A stretch of 53,838 bases of DNA, taken from the NCBI RefSeq assembly GCF_000710915.1, contig NZ_BAUA01000034.1, positions 1 to 53,838 on the forward strand, read 5' to 3'. Positions 37,490-46,182 of the stretch are shown in pieces. A model generated the notes under the pieces. That model was not told the DNA's origin, did no database searches, and saw only the letters and a program-made list of their open reading frames with translations. Origin of the DNA: Nocardia brasiliensis IFM 10847 (GTDB lineage: Bacteria > Actinomycetota > Actinomycetes > Mycobacteriales > Mycobacteriaceae). A program made the position numbers and the translations under genes. Position 1 is the stretch's first letter; each line of letters begins with the position of its first letter.

Positions 37490-38851
37490 CTAGAGGAAAT
37501 CGAACAGCGGCGGGAAGACCAGCACCACGACCCAGGCCCAGACGAGGTACACCGCAAGGTATCTCGTCTGCCAGCGTTCCAGCCGCGCGAATGTCTGCTT
37601 GCGCCGCAGGAACCCGAACAGCAGCCAGGCCGACCAGGCGAGGTTGGTGAGCAGGATGACGTTCTCACCGAGCGCCGCGATCTTGTTGGGGGTGGAACCG
37701 TATTCGGTGATGCGGCCGGTGATGGCGGCGAGCACCAGCACATCGATGATCAACGCACTGACCACCAACGCCAGTTGCAGCTTGTCGAACAGTCCCGGCG
37801 CGGCTTCGGGATCCCGGGCCGAGATGGCGTAGAGCAGCAACCCGAGCACTACGACCAGCAGCAGGTCGAACAGGATCAGCACGTCGCGATCCACGTCGAT
37901 CCCGGTGCTGCTCAAACCGATTCCGATCAGCAGCGCCAGCAGCGCGACCGTGAACAGCGGCGTGAACACCCTGGTGAGCACCGGCGCCATGTTCTCGACC
38001 ACACTCTGCTTCGCCTCCACCAGCCAGGCCGCGACGACGACAGCGGCGACGGCGCCGCACGGCATCAGCCACATCGAGACGAAGTCCTCGGCGTCGACGC
38101 CGATGGCGTTGAAGGTGCCGACGGTGAAGGCGGTCAGCACGCCACCGCCCAACGCGATGAGCACGAAGTAGACGAACCATTCGCCGGTGAACCGGATGAA
38201 ATCCATTCGCCTGCGGTCGGATCGCCAGTCGCCGCCCGTATACGCGACACCGGTCACCAGCCACAGCGCCAGCGGCAGGTGAATGGCGGTGAGTACCAAC
38301 GACTGTGACGAACTGTCCAGCGGGTAGGCGTTCGCGCCGACCGCGCCGACGACGAACACCAGCGCCAGTACCGCGACGAGACGCGGATCGAGCCTGCGCC
38401 GGATCGCGAAATACGCTGCGAGCGGCGCGAGTCCGAACAGCGCGATATTCCTGGCGTAGAGTTCCGGGTTCTCGTCGAAACCCGCGCCGAACAGTGCCGG
38501 CACCTTGATCGCGACCGCGGCGGCCGCAGCGCACCCCACCATGGTGAGCAGCGTCGTCCGGTCACCTGTTGTGCTCGGGGAGTCCGAATCAGGCGTCAGC
38601 ACAAGCTGTTTCCACAATCGCCCCGAGTGCTCGCGGGCGAATTCCCGGGACAGCTCGTCCTGGCTGCCTATCCGTTTCACCGCGACGAGAAACCCTTCGT
38701 CCGGCTTCAGTCCGAGACCGGTCAGCTCCGTGATGGTGCTGCGCAGATGGTCTTCCAGCTCGTCGGTGTCGGTCGTGGCCACCGCGCGCCTGCGCCGCAT
38801 GTAGCCACGCCACTGCGCGATCTGCGCTTCGAGTTCGCTGTCCTCGCTCAT
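37490..38851 (-). CDS. Membrane protein with permease-prefix domain, controlled by PadR
   Basis: A 453-residue protein. Residues 1-75 (MSEDSELEAQIAQWRGYMRRRRAV, then DELEDHLRSTITELTGLGLKPDEGFLVAVKRIGSQDELSREFA) form the cytoplasmic domain that precedes permeases next to PadR regulators. About ten hydrophobic segments follow from residue 100 on. Its ATG lies two bases after the PadR stop, with GGAGGGG overlapping that end, so the two form an operon. Function is unknown; such pairs respond to membrane stress or antibiotics in other bacteria. Confidence 0.8.
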   Translation of the reverse strand: MSEDSELEAQIAQWRGYMRRRRAVATTDTDELEDHLRSTITELTGLGLKPDEGFLVAVKRIGSQDELSREFAREHSGRLWKQLVLTPDSDSPSTTGDRTTLLTMVGCAAAAAVAIKVPALFGAGFDENPELYARNIALFGLAPLAAYFAIRRRLDPRLVAVLALVFVVGAVGANAYPLDSSSQSLVLTAIHLPLALWLVTGVAYTGGDWRSDRRRMDFIRFTGEWFVYFVLIALGGGVLTAFTVGTFNAIGVDAEDFVSMWLMPCGAVAAVVVAAWLVEAKQSVVENMAPVLTRVFTPLFTVALLALLIGIGLSSTGIDVDRDVLILFDLLLVVVLGLLLYAISARDPEAAPGLFDKLQLALVVSALIIDVLVLAAITGRITEYGSTPNKIAALGENVILLTNLAWSAWLLFGFLRRKQTFARLERWQTRYLAVYLVWAWVVVLVFPPLFDFL

Positions 38852-38853
38852 GG

Positions 38854-39216
38854 TTACCCCTCCGCCGGACGTGCGGTCATCGGTCCCTGGGCCAACTGCC
38901 AGATCCCGTCGAGGGCCTCGACCACCGCGGCCCACTGCCGTCGATGCTGGACCAGTTCTCGGCGTCCCTGCTCGGTGATGCGGTAGTACTTGCGCCGTCG
39001 GCCGCCTTCTGGCGTGTCCCAGAACGATTCGATGTGCTCGATTCGTTCCAGCCGGTGCAGCAGCGGGTACAGCAACCCGTCGCTCCACTCCAGCTCTCCG
39101 CCGGACAGCTCGCTGATCTGCTTCAGGATCGCGTACCCGTAGCTCTCCTGCCGCGCCAAGATGCCCAGTACCAGCGGCGTCGCCGAAGCCGCCACCAAAT
39201 CCTTGGGTATGTGCAC
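38854..39216 (-). CDS. PadR-family transcriptional regulator
   Basis: A 120-residue winged-helix regulator beginning at GTG 39216 with GGAGGCGGG upstream. The signature is clear: LVLGILARQESYGYAILKQISELSGGELEWSDGLLYPLLHRLER and GRRRKYYRITEQGRRELVQHRRQW. Short PadR proteins repress their own operon and release DNA on binding a small molecule. The operon also holds the membrane protein downstream. A palindrome 17 bases upstream is the probable operator. Confidence 0.94.
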   Translation of the reverse strand: MHIPKDLVAASATPLVLGILARQESYGYAILKQISELSGGELEWSDGLLYPLLHRLERIEHIESFWDTPEGGRRRKYYRITEQGRRELVQHRRQWAAVVEALDGIWQLAQGPMTARPAEG

Positions 39217-39232
39217 GCCACCCGCCTCCTAA

Positions 39233-39249
39233 CCCTAGATCTGCTAGGG
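39233..39249. promoter_or_regulatory. PadR operator candidate
   Basis: CCCTAG-ATCTG-CTAGGG is a perfect 6-bp inverted repeat with a 5-base spacer, followed at 39251 by TAGCTCTAGGTATAG, a further partial copy of the CTAG half-site. It lies immediately before the ribosome site of the PadR gene, well placed for autorepression. Confidence 0.6.
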
Positions 39250-39309
39250 ATAGTAGCTCTAGGTATAGGGCCGCGCCAGGAATTGTCCCGGCGCGGCGTC
39301 GAAGGTGGG

Positions 39310-39801
39310 TCAGGAGCGGTAGCGGAGGATGGGTTGGCCGGTGCCGGTGGTGATCAGTTGCGGCAGGCTGGTGGTGATATAGAAGGTCCAGCCGCGGGAG
39401 CAGGATTCGAAGCATTCGGATTCGGCGGTCAGACCCTCGTGGGTGAAGTTCAGCGTGGTGCCGTCGGGGGTGGGGACGAGGTCGAAGACGACGTGGGTGT
39501 CGGTCCACTCGTGCTGGTCGTCGACGAAGGTGAGGCACGAATCCACGACGTGCCAGACCATCCGCCGGCCGGGCACGACCTCGGTGATCCGGAATCGGCT
39601 GAAGCGGATGCCCTTCTTCTCCTTGACGGTTTCGCCCGCGTACGCGAAGTCGTCGTTGAAGATGAACTCGTCGTGCAGTGCGGCGGTGTCGCCGATGATG
39701 TTCGCGTTCCACCAGCCGCGCACGTCGGTGACGGCGGCGAAGACCTCGTCCGGCGTCCGGTCGACGGACATGGTGGCGGTCATGTGCTCGGTGTTCGACA
39801 T
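39310..39801 (-). CDS. SRPBCC / AHSA1-type domain protein
   Basis: A 163-residue START-fold protein. The N-terminus TATMSVDRTPDEVFAAVTDVRGWWNANIIGDT and the C-terminal RGWTFYITTSLPQLITTG are characteristic of the Activator of Hsp90 ATPase-like (AHSA1) family, which bind small hydrophobic ligands. AGAGAGG precedes ATG 39801. It lies 101 bases downstream of the ECF42-type sigma factor stop on the same strand, and AHSA1 and DGPF proteins often accompany such sigma factors, so co-regulation is likely. Ligand unknown. Confidence 0.88.
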   Translation of the reverse strand: MSNTEHMTATMSVDRTPDEVFAAVTDVRGWWNANIIGDTAALHDEFIFNDDFAYAGETVKEKKGIRFSRFRITEVVPGRRMVWHVVDSCLTFVDDQHEWTDTHVVFDLVPTPDGTTLNFTHEGLTAESECFESCSRGWTFYITTSLPQLITTGTGQPILRYRS

Positions 39802-39902
39802 TGTCTTACCTCTCTTGTCGGGTGGTTTCGCCCCACCGACGAAGGAGGTCGCGCCGGATCGACATCGGCGCGGAAAAAGCTCCGACAATTTTTGCGGCAG
39901 TC

Positions 39903-41120
39903 TCAGAGCGTGCGCAGTCGGTCGGTCAGGTAGCGGCGTTCCGCGCTGGTCGGAGCAAGTTCCAGGGCCGCCTGGTAAGCGGTGGCGGCCTCCGCGGCGC
40001 GACCGTCCCGGCGCAGCAGATCGGCTCTGGCCGCGGGCAGCAGGTAGTAGCCGTCCAGCCGGCCGGACGCGTCGATCTCGTCGATGAGGGCGAGCCCGGC
40101 CGAGATGCCGTCCGCCATCGCCACCGCCACCGCGCGATTGAGTTCGACCACCGGTGACGGCGCCAGCCGGGCCAGCTCGCCGTAGAGCGCCGCGATCTGC
40201 GGCCAATCGGTGGCCGCCGCGTCGGGTGCGGTCGCGTGGCAGGCGGCGATCGCGGCCTGCACCTGATACGGGCCCGGTCGCCTGGCGGCCAAGGCTTCGT
40301 CGAGCGTCCGCACGCCCTCGGCGATCAGCGCGTGATCCCACCCGGACCGGTCCTGGTGTTCGAGCGTGACCAGTGTGCCGCCGTCGGTGCGCTGCGCGCG
40401 TCGCGCCTCGAGCAGCAGCATCAGGGCGAGCAGGCCGCGCGCCTCCGGTTCGGTGGGCAGCAACCGGACCAGGACCCGGGTGAGATAGATGCCCTCCGCG
40501 GTCAGTCCGCGGTGCCCGTCCGCGTCGTCGTAGCCCTCGTTGAAGATCAGATAGAGCACCGCGAGTACGGCGGTGAGTCGTTGCGGGAGCAGTTCCGCGG
40601 GCGGAACCCGGTACGGGATACCGGCTTCGACGATCTTGCGTTTGGCCCGTACCAGGCGCTGCGCCATCGTGGACTCGGCGGTGAGAAAGGCTTTCGCGAT
40701 CTGCGCGGTGGTCAGGCCGGTCAGCGTGCGCAGGGTGAGGGCGACCCTGGCCGGAAACGGCAGTGCCGGATGACAGCAGGTGAAGATCAAGCGCAACCGC
40801 TCGTCGGGCACCGCTTCCGGGTGCGGCTCGAGCGGATCCCTGGCCAGCACCGCGAGTTCGCGCACCTTGGTGGCCGTCGCGGTGTTGCGCCGGAGCCGGT
40901 CCGTCGCCCGATTGCGCGCCGTCGTGGTGAGCCAGGCCCCCGGGCGGGTCGGGATCCCGTCCCGCGACCAGGTGGTCAGCGCCGCGGCGAACGCGTCCTG
41001 CGCGCAGTCCTCCGCGAGATCCCAATCCCCGGTCCAGCCGATGAGCGTGGCCACCACCTGGCCCCACTCGTCGCGGTACGCCGCGGCGACCGCAGCCCGA
41101 ACTTCTTGTGGCGCAGTCAT
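39903..41120 (-). CDS. ECF sigma factor of the DGPF-linked (ECF42) group
   Basis: A 405-residue sigma factor, twice the usual ECF length. Region 2 is at [33 protein letters not shown], region 4 at [38 protein letters not shown]. The C-terminal half is a TPR-like extension with [16 protein letters not shown] and [18 protein letters not shown], the hallmark of the ECF42 group. It starts at ATG 41120, overlapping the stop of the DGPF gene (ATGA); the open frame continues upstream but only as antisense-like sequence. There is no anti-sigma factor, as expected for this group. Confidence 0.92.
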   Translation of the reverse strand: MTAPQEVRAAVAAAYRDEWGQVVATLIGWTGDWDLAEDCAQDAFAAALTTWSRDGIPTRPGAWLTTTARNRATDRLRRNTATATKVRELAVLARDPLEPHPEAVPDERLRLIFTCCHPALPFPARVALTLRTLTGLTTAQIAKAFLTAESTMAQRLVRAKRKIVEAGIPYRVPPAELLPQRLTAVLAVLYLIFNEGYDDADGHRGLTAEGIYLTRVLVRLLPTEPEARGLLALMLLLEARRAQRTDGGTLVTLEHQDRSGWDHALIAEGVRTLDEALAARRPGPYQVQAAIAACHATAPDAAATDWPQIAALYGELARLAPSPVVELNRAVAVAMADGISAGLALIDEIDASGRLDGYYLLPAARADLLRRDGRAAEAATAYQAALELAPTSAERRYLTDRLRTL

Positions 41121-41452
41121 TCCCACACGGGACGGACCTCGATGCAACCCCGGCTCGCGTACGGGTGCAGCGCCGCGAGTTCGATCGCCTCGTCCAGATC
41201 CGCGCATTCGATGATGTCGATGCCGCCGATGAAATCCTTCGTTTCGGCGAACGGGCCGTCGGACACCAGCGTTTCGCCTTCGCGCACCCGCACGGTCGTC
41301 GCAGTCGCCGCCGGTCGCAGCCGTGCGCCGCCCAGGCTACGACCGCGCCGCGCGACCTCGGCCGAGAAGGCTTGATGCGCCGGATCTGCCGCGATCTCCG
41401 CCATGCTCGGCGCGGAGCTCTCGTCGTCGCAGATCAGCAACACATATTTCAT
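41117..41452 (-). CDS. DGPF (YCII-related) domain protein
   Basis: A 111-residue protein with the DGPF signature in [36 protein letters not shown], and the YCII start [15 protein letters not shown] proteins are typical partners of ECF42 sigma factors; the two genes overlap by four bases here. It may act in signal sensing by the sigma factor. Biochemical role unknown. Confidence 0.92.
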   Translation of the reverse strand: MKYVLLICDDESSAPSMAEIAADPAHQAFSAEVARRGRSLGGARLRPAATATTVRVREGETLVSDGPFAETKDFIGGIDIIECADLDEAIELAALHPYASRGCIEVRPVWE

Positions 41453-41500
41453 GCCCTCAATATGCCCGACCCACCCGGTTCCAGCGCCGGAAGACGCGGA

Positions 41501-42088
41501 TCAGTCCTCGAGGGTGATCGACAGGTGCGGCTTGGCGGTGTCGCCCGGGGCGGCGACCCGATCCCAGACCGCGTCGATCAGCGGAGCCAGCAACAGCTCG
41601 CCGAGCTGGCGCACGAGGATCGCGATCACCTGCGTGGATTCGCGCCGCCGGGTGGAGGCGAGCCCGGCCTCGCGCAGCGAAACCACTTCGGAGCGAACGA
41701 GTTCCACCAGCCGCTCCAGGAATTGCGACTGCGCCGGCTCGGGTTCGAGGAGGGCACGGCGCAGGTAGTTCACCACGGCGGGGTTCTCCCGCAGCATCTC
41801 TCGCACCGCCTCGTCGCGCGCGGCGGCGACCTCGGCGGGCGTGCCGCTGCCCGGAATCGAATGCACGGCCTGATAGAAGTACTCGCCGACCAGCTGGTCC
41901 ACCGCGTCGCGCAGCCCCGCCTTGGTCTTGAAATGGTGCTGGACCAGGCCGAGGGTGACCCCGGCCGCCGCGGCGATGGCACGCAGCGAGACCCGGGATT
42001 CGCCGTACTGGGCGAACAGATCCATGGCCGCGTTGCGGATGCGCGCCTTGGCGGTCAGGTCATCGTTGGTTGCCCGTGGGTTCAGCAT
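41501..42088 (-). CDS. TetR-family transcriptional regulator
   Basis: A 195-residue repressor. The HTH is at ARIRNAAMDLFAQYGESRVSLRAIAAAAGVTLGLVQHHFKTKAGLRDAVD, typical TetR with GLVQHHF at the recognition helix. The C-terminal domain is helical. It is divergent from the acyl-CoA dehydrogenase, with a perfect palindrome between them, and probably represses that gene in response to an acyl-CoA or related ligand. Confidence 0.92.
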   Translation of the reverse strand: MLNPRATNDDLTAKARIRNAAMDLFAQYGESRVSLRAIAAAAGVTLGLVQHHFKTKAGLRDAVDQLVGEYFYQAVHSIPGSGTPAEVAAARDEAVREMLRENPAVVNYLRRALLEPEPAQSQFLERLVELVRSEVVSLREAGLASTRRRESTQVIAILVRQLGELLLAPLIDAVWDRVAAPGDTAKPHLSITLED

Positions 42089-42219
42089 CAGCTCTCGGTT
42101 CGTCGACTGTCCGCAGATCTTACGTCGGGTAATGGTCCCCGCCGTCTGCTCCGCTACGCGGCGGCGAGTGTCGTGTGAAGTCGGTCACTGACATAGATAT
42201 GCGTACAACCGACACGGTT

Positions 42220-42237
42220 ACGATACATGTGTATCGT
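42220..42237. promoter_or_regulatory. TetR operator candidate upstream of the acyl-CoA dehydrogenase
   Basis: ACGATACA-TG-TGTATCGT is an 8-bp perfect inverted repeat with a 2-base centre, in the 209-base gap between the TetR gene and the divergent acyl-CoA dehydrogenase. Its length suits a TetR dimer. Confidence 0.65.
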
Positions 42238-42297
42238 GCCGAGAAACGGCTGTCGCGATGACGCAACTCCCTCGATCGGAAAGTAGAGAGAACAACG

Positions 42298-43458
42298 ATG
42301 TCCGTACTCTTCCCCGACTATCGCCCCACCTGGGAAACCGATCAGCATCGTGAACTGCGCAAGCACGCCGCCGAGTTCTTCCGCAAAGAGATCGTGCCGA
42401 ACCGCGAGCGCTGGACCGAGCAGCACATGGTCGACCGCGAGTTCTGGAACCAGGCCGGTGCGGCCGGCCTGCTCGGCCTGGACCTACCGGAGGAATTCGG
42501 CGGGGCGGGCGGCGATTTCGGCTTGCAGGCCGTGGTGCAGGAAGAGTTGGTCTACGCGCACGACAACGGCTTCGGCTTCTCGGTGCACTCGCCGATCGTG
42601 TCGCACTACATCTACACCTACGGCAATGAGGATCAGCGCCGGCGGTGGCTGCCCGGCATCATCAGCGGCGAATTGGTGCTGGCGATCGCCATGACCGAGC
42701 CCGGTACCGGATCGGACCTGCAATCGGTGCGCACCACCGCGATTCGCGAGGGCGATCACTACATCGTCAACGGTTCGAAGACGTTCATCTCCAACGGCAC
42801 CCACTGCGACCTGCTGGTGATCATCGCCAAGACCGATCCGTCGCAGGGCGCGGCCGGAGTCTCGCTCATCGTCGCCGAAACCAAGGATCTGCCCGGCTTC
42901 GAGCGCGGCCGCGTGCTGGCGAAGATGGGGCAGCACGCCCAGGACACGCGTGAGCTGTTCTTCTCCGACATGCGGGTGCCGGTCGCGAATCTCCTTGGCG
43001 CGCAGGAGGGCCTGGGCTTCTACCAGTTGATGGAGCAGCTCGCCCGGGAGCGGCTGATCATCGCCAGTCTGTGCTCCGCGCTGGCCGAGGCCGCGGTGCT
43101 CGAGGCGTTGCGCTACTCGAAGGAGCGCGAGGCGTTCGGGCGGCCCATCGGCAAGTTCCAGCACAACGCGTTCACCCTCGCCGAGTGCAAGACCGAGGCA
43201 CTGGCCATCAAAACCCTTGTCGACCACGCGATTCAGCAGTACATCGATGGGAAGAACGATCCGGCCACCGCGTCCATGGCCAAGCTGTTCGCGGCCGAAA
43301 CCTGCGACAAGGTGGTGGACCGCTGCCTGCAGCTGTTCGGCGGTTACGGCTACATGATGGAGTACCCGATCGCCGCCATGTACACGGGTTCTCGGGTGAA
43401 CCGCATCTACGGCGGCACCAGCGAAATCATGAAGGAAATCATCTCGCGGTCGCTGTGA
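42298..43458 (+). CDS. Acyl-CoA dehydrogenase (long-chain-like)
   Basis: A 386-residue FAD flavoenzyme doing the first step of beta-oxidation. The FAD and substrate motifs are AMTEPGTGSDLQSVRTTA, NGSKTFISNG and LQLFGGYGYMMEYP. The end reads IYGGTSEIMKEIISRSL: position Y-G-G-T lacks the Glu of medium-chain enzymes, and the base is instead likely Glu251 in LARERLIIA, as in long-chain and isovaleryl-CoA dehydrogenases. Controlled by the divergent TetR protein. Its stop is followed in the same frame by remains of a FadB gene, so a deletion may have removed most of a beta-oxidation partner. Confidence 0.92.
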   Translation: MSVLFPDYRPTWETDQHRELRKHAAEFFRKEIVPNRERWTEQHMVDREFWNQAGAAGLLGLDLPEEFGGAGGDFGLQAVVQEELVYAHDNGFGFSVHSPIVSHYIYTYGNEDQRRRWLPGIISGELVLAIAMTEPGTGSDLQSVRTTAIREGDHYIVNGSKTFISNGTHCDLLVIIAKTDPSQGAAGVSLIVAETKDLPGFERGRVLAKMGQHAQDTRELFFSDMRVPVANLLGAQEGLGFYQLMEQLARERLIIASLCSALAEAAVLEALRYSKEREAFGRPIGKFQHNAFTLAECKTEALAIKTLVDHAIQQYIDGKNDPATASMAKLFAAETCDKVVDRCLQLFGGYGYMMEYPIAAMYTGSRVNRIYGGTSEIMKEIISRSL

Positions 43459-44007
43459 CGCGCAAGCCGGCTACCCGGCCGCCCCCTGCAGGTCGCCGAC
43501 GAGCTGTCCTTCGGCACCATCCGCAAAATCATGGACGAATCCATCGCCGCCGCCGAAGCCGAAGGTCGCACCTTGGCCGAGTCCATCCCGGCCGACCGCG
43601 AGGTCATCGTGACCCTGATGGACCGCTTCGACCGCAACGGAAAGCTGTCCGGCGCAGGCTTCTACGACTACACCGAGGGCAAACGCGCCGGCCTCTGGCC
43701 CGACCTGCGCGCCGAATTCAAAACCACCCGCGATCTTTCCGTCCCTTTCATCGACCTGCAAGACCGCCTGATGTTCATCCAAGCCCTGGAAACCCAGAAA
43801 TGCTTCGACGAGGGCGTCATCTCCGCCGACCTTGACGCCAACATCGGCTCCATCCTCGGCATCGGCTTCCCCGCCTGGACTGGCGGTGTACGCCAGTTCA
43901 TCCAGGGGTACCCAGGCGGGCGGTCTCAATTCCTCTCTCGCACAGAGGCCTTGGCTGAACGCTACGGCCCGCGGTTTCGTGCGCCCGAAAGCCTGCGGGT
44001 CGAATAG
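43459..44007 (+). pseudogene. FadB (3-hydroxyacyl-CoA dehydrogenase) C-terminal remnant
   Basis: About 180 codons matching the C-terminal end of multifunctional FadB: PLQVADELSFGTIRKIMDES, GAGFYDYTEGKRAGLWPDL, DRLMFIQALETQKCFDEGVISADLDANIGSILGIGFPAWTGGVRQFIQGYPGG and LAERYGPRFRAPESL. The crotonase domain and the NAD-binding domain, normally over 500 residues, are absent. The frame is continuous with the acyl-CoA dehydrogenase and separated only by its TGA and about 15 bases of junction. No ribosome site precedes it. It looks like the leftover of a deletion that joined a dehydrogenase end to the tail of fadB. Translation of a short C-terminal domain from ATG 43531 cannot be excluded. Confidence 0.8.
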
Positions 44008-44027
44008 AGGTCACGCGCCCAGCGCAC

Positions 44028-44306
44028 TCACCCACGACGGAAAACGGTGCTGCGGTGCCACGCAAAGTACGGTTCCGAACCGGCCTTATGCGCACCGCAC
44101 ACCAAACCCGCCAGCGCTGCAAGGCGGTCACGAACAGCGGGTGTCGTTGCCGCGTCAGTGATGAGCAGTTGGCCGCTGTCCTCGACAGAGACCCATCCGT
44201 CGACTGCTGCCATACCGCGGACTGTAGCCCGCCGCACCGACACCGCCAGGATCGTCGGCGACGCCACCGACTGGATGTACCTGGTCACGTCCCGACGGGA
44301 CATCAT
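44028..44306 (-). CDS. Possible small hypothetical protein
   Basis: A 92-residue open frame starting MMSRRDVTRYIQSVASPTILAVSVRRATVRG. Its first 30 codons have the high G/C third-position use of real genes here; the later part is less clear. GGAG lies three to six bases upstream of two adjacent ATGs. No family is recognised. It is divergent from the secreted protein at 44360 and lies in a region of gene decay. Confidence 0.35.
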   Translation of the reverse strand: MMSRRDVTRYIQSVASPTILAVSVRRATVRGMAAVDGWVSVEDSGQLLITDAATTPAVRDRLAALAGLVCGAHKAGSEPYFAWHRSTVFRRG

Positions 44307-44359
44307 CTCCAAATCTTGGGGTCGTGGATTCGGTGCGCGCCTCTGGCATGGTGGTCGGC

Positions 44360-44593
44360 ATGCGAAATGTATGGAGATCATTTGCAGCCTCTGCCGCGGC
44401 GTTGGTTGTGGTCGGGGCGGTGGCGGGCAACGCGAGTGCCGAGGGCATGTTCATCGGCGAGTACGCGACTCAAGCGGAGTGCGTGCGGGAGGGGGACAAG
44501 TGGCAAGCGTGGTACGGCAGCTCCGACACCCGGCCCGACTGCGTTTACGGTCAGCAGGGCAGCGGCTGGCAACTGTGGATCCGCTCGATCTGA
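44360..44593 (+). CDS. Small secreted protein
   Basis: A 77-residue protein: signal peptide MRNVWRSFAASAAALVVVGAVAGNASAEG followed by a mature part of about 50 residues with two cysteines (QAECVRE and RPDCVYG), suggesting one disulfide. The pattern GEYATQAECVREGDKW resembles small exported proteins common in Nocardia. The ATG at 44360 is the first that gives a signal peptide; a longer frame starts at 44324. Function unknown. Confidence 0.6.
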   Translation: MRNVWRSFAASAAALVVVGAVAGNASAEGMFIGEYATQAECVREGDKWQAWYGSSDTRPDCVYGQQGSGWQLWIRSI

Positions 44594-45120
44594 CCGGTGG
44601 GACTCGTCCGCGAATGACCGCGCGGGCTACATGATTTGGTCGGTCTACCGGCGACGGTAACCGCGGGGGTTTGGGGGAACCATCATGCGAAAGGAGTGCA
44701 TGGCGTGTCGGCGATGCTGGCACGCCATGTCCGCTATTCGGTGAGGCAAGCTTTTCGCTGTGCCCTCGACAGGGCCTGGCGAACATGAGAACGGGGACGA
44801 CCTGCGGTCTCCGGGTGGACGGCTGGTGATCGAAGCGAGCTACCAGCTGTGACTGTTTGTGCTTCTTGTTCTGCTGGTCCGGCGGTACGACCTGACCGCT
44901 GACGCACCCGGCATCGCGCACGCCCGCCCCCAGGCCCAGACTTACGACGGCTCGCGCACAAGTTCACCGCGGCGTGGTGCACGCCGCTGGTCACCGACCC
45001 CTCACTTGGGGTATCTGCGCCCACACCCCTGTTAGCAATGCATTCTGGGTCATGCGGTGTCACTGAGGTGCTTCGTAGGCTCCGAATCGTTCCTATTCGG
45101 CTTCAGGAGAAGAGAACTCA
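44594..45120. other. Gene-free, probably degraded stretch
   Basis: About 527 bases without a convincing gene. An inverted repeat, CATGGCGTG (44699-44707) and CACGCCATG (44721-44729), may be a terminator. Short pieces with coding-like character occur near 44935-45000 but no family is recognisable. Confidence 0.4.
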
Positions 45121-45345
45121 ATGCGCAAGTCTCGTTTGTCAGTATGTGGCTCAATACTCGGTGCGTTGTTCAGTGCTACCGTTCTGATGGGCGGTGGCGC
45201 TGCGGGCGCGGACCCGATTCCGCTCGAAACGCCCGCGGCGGCGCCGGAAGCCGACGTCATCGTCGGTGGCCCCTGCCTTCCGACCGGTGAATCGGTACTG
45301 CCCTGCCTGATCAACAGCCTGTCGTCGGGAGTTGTACGACCCTGA
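45121..45345 (+). CDS. Small secreted protein
   Basis: A 74-residue protein with AGGAG about ten bases before ATG 45121. The signal peptide is MRKSRLSVCGSILGALFSATVLMGGGAAGADP; the short mature part is proline- and alanine-rich with two cysteines close to the end (GGPCLP and VLPCLIN). No family recognised. Similar tiny exported peptides are frequent in mycolata; function unknown. Confidence 0.55.
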   Translation: MRKSRLSVCGSILGALFSATVLMGGGAAGADPIPLETPAAAPEADVIVGGPCLPTGESVLPCLINSLSSGVVRP

Positions 45346-45492
45346 ACCCCGCGGACCGAAACGCCCACCGTCGCGCGACGGGCCACCCGGGGTGGAGTCG
45401 ATGTAGCGCAGATGCGTGAGCTTGTGCCACACGACGCCTGGCCGGCAACTGCTGACCAGGCGTCATGTGGCCCGCGAATCCCTTGGGGCTGA

Positions 45493-45898
45493 GCAGATTT
45501 CCCGGCCGAGAGGACCCTATTCGCGGGTGACATCGATGGAGAGGAATTCGAGACCTTCCAGCAGGCTCACTACCGGCAGTTGCGGATATCCAAACTGAGT
45601 TCGCTATACGCCGACGAGCTGGCTCGGCTGGAGTCGATCGGTCCACCGCCGCCGATGGCGGCCGGCGGTGCCATCGGCCACATCCTCTATTACGACTACC
45701 ACCGGCCGACCCGCGACGAAGTCGAGGTGAACCCGCGAAGCGGGCTTCGACGCGAACGTTCCGACCTCTGCCAGGATCTGCGACGCGCTGCGGCGTGGCA
45801 GGGCAACTACCCCGTCGACCGCGAGATCACAGAAGCGATGCTGGCCGTTGCCCTCGATAGATCCCCACCTGGGCGAGGCCGCGTTCCCCTGTTCGCTG
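45493..45898 (+). pseudogene. Unidentified gene fragment next to the attachment site
   Basis: An open frame from the TGA at 45490 to the tRNA remnant reads LFAGDIDGEEFETFQQAHYR, then LSSLYADELARLESIG and AIGHILYYDYHRP, with codon use like genuine genes, but has no good start and runs into the tRNA sequence. It is probably a chromosomal gene fragment cut or decayed beside the integration site. No family recognised. Confidence 0.35.
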
Positions 45899-45945
45899 TG
45901 CCCTCGGCAGGATTCGAACCTGCGACACCCGCTTTAGGAGAGCGG
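45899..45945 (-). other. attL-type site: 3' half of tRNA-Arg(CCT)
   Basis: Read on the minus strand, 47 bases fold as anticodon arm CCGCT-CTCCTAA-AGCGG (anticodon CCT), variable loop GTGTC, T-arm GCAGG-TTCGAAT-CCTGC, acceptor 3' strand CGAGGGC and discriminator A. The D-arm and 5' acceptor (expected GCCCTCG) are missing; upstream bases are unrelated. This is not a working tRNA but the duplicated identity segment left by integration into the 3' end of a tRNA gene. The functional tRNA should lie at the far end of the element. Confidence 0.88.
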
Positions 45946-46141
45946 ACCGTGCCGGTTTTGCCTGATACGGGCGGAGTTGGCATTGTTGGTCCCGATGGCG
46001 TGAACTGGGAAATTGCCGTTTGAGGCGTTGGTGCGTGACGGCGTCTATGGGTGCTGCTGCGTACGATCTGCGTACCGAAGCTGCGGGGTTGATGCTCCGC
46101 AGTTTTCGCATGTCCGGACCACTGTTGCCTCTTGTCATTTC

Positions 46142-46162
46142 GCGGATAGGTTGTCTATCCGC
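46142..46162. repeat. Inverted repeat near the element edge
   Basis: GCGGATAG and CTATCCGC form an 8-bp perfect stem with a 5-base loop GTTGT, about 200 bases inside the element. It could end transcription coming from the leftward unit or be a recombination accessory site. Confidence 0.5.
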
Positions 46163-46182
46163 CACCTAGAAACCCCGCTTCC

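Noticed and set aside
44594..45120. Possible genes in the gap before the small secreted protein
   Set aside because: Frames on both strands lack starts with ribosome sites and recognisable sequence; only an inverted repeat is supported.
45580..46023. Open frame with the stretch SAGFEPATPALGERT
   Set aside because: This stretch is the antisense translation of the tRNA-Arg T-arm and anticodon arm, a common spurious gene call; only the part before the tRNA has coding character.
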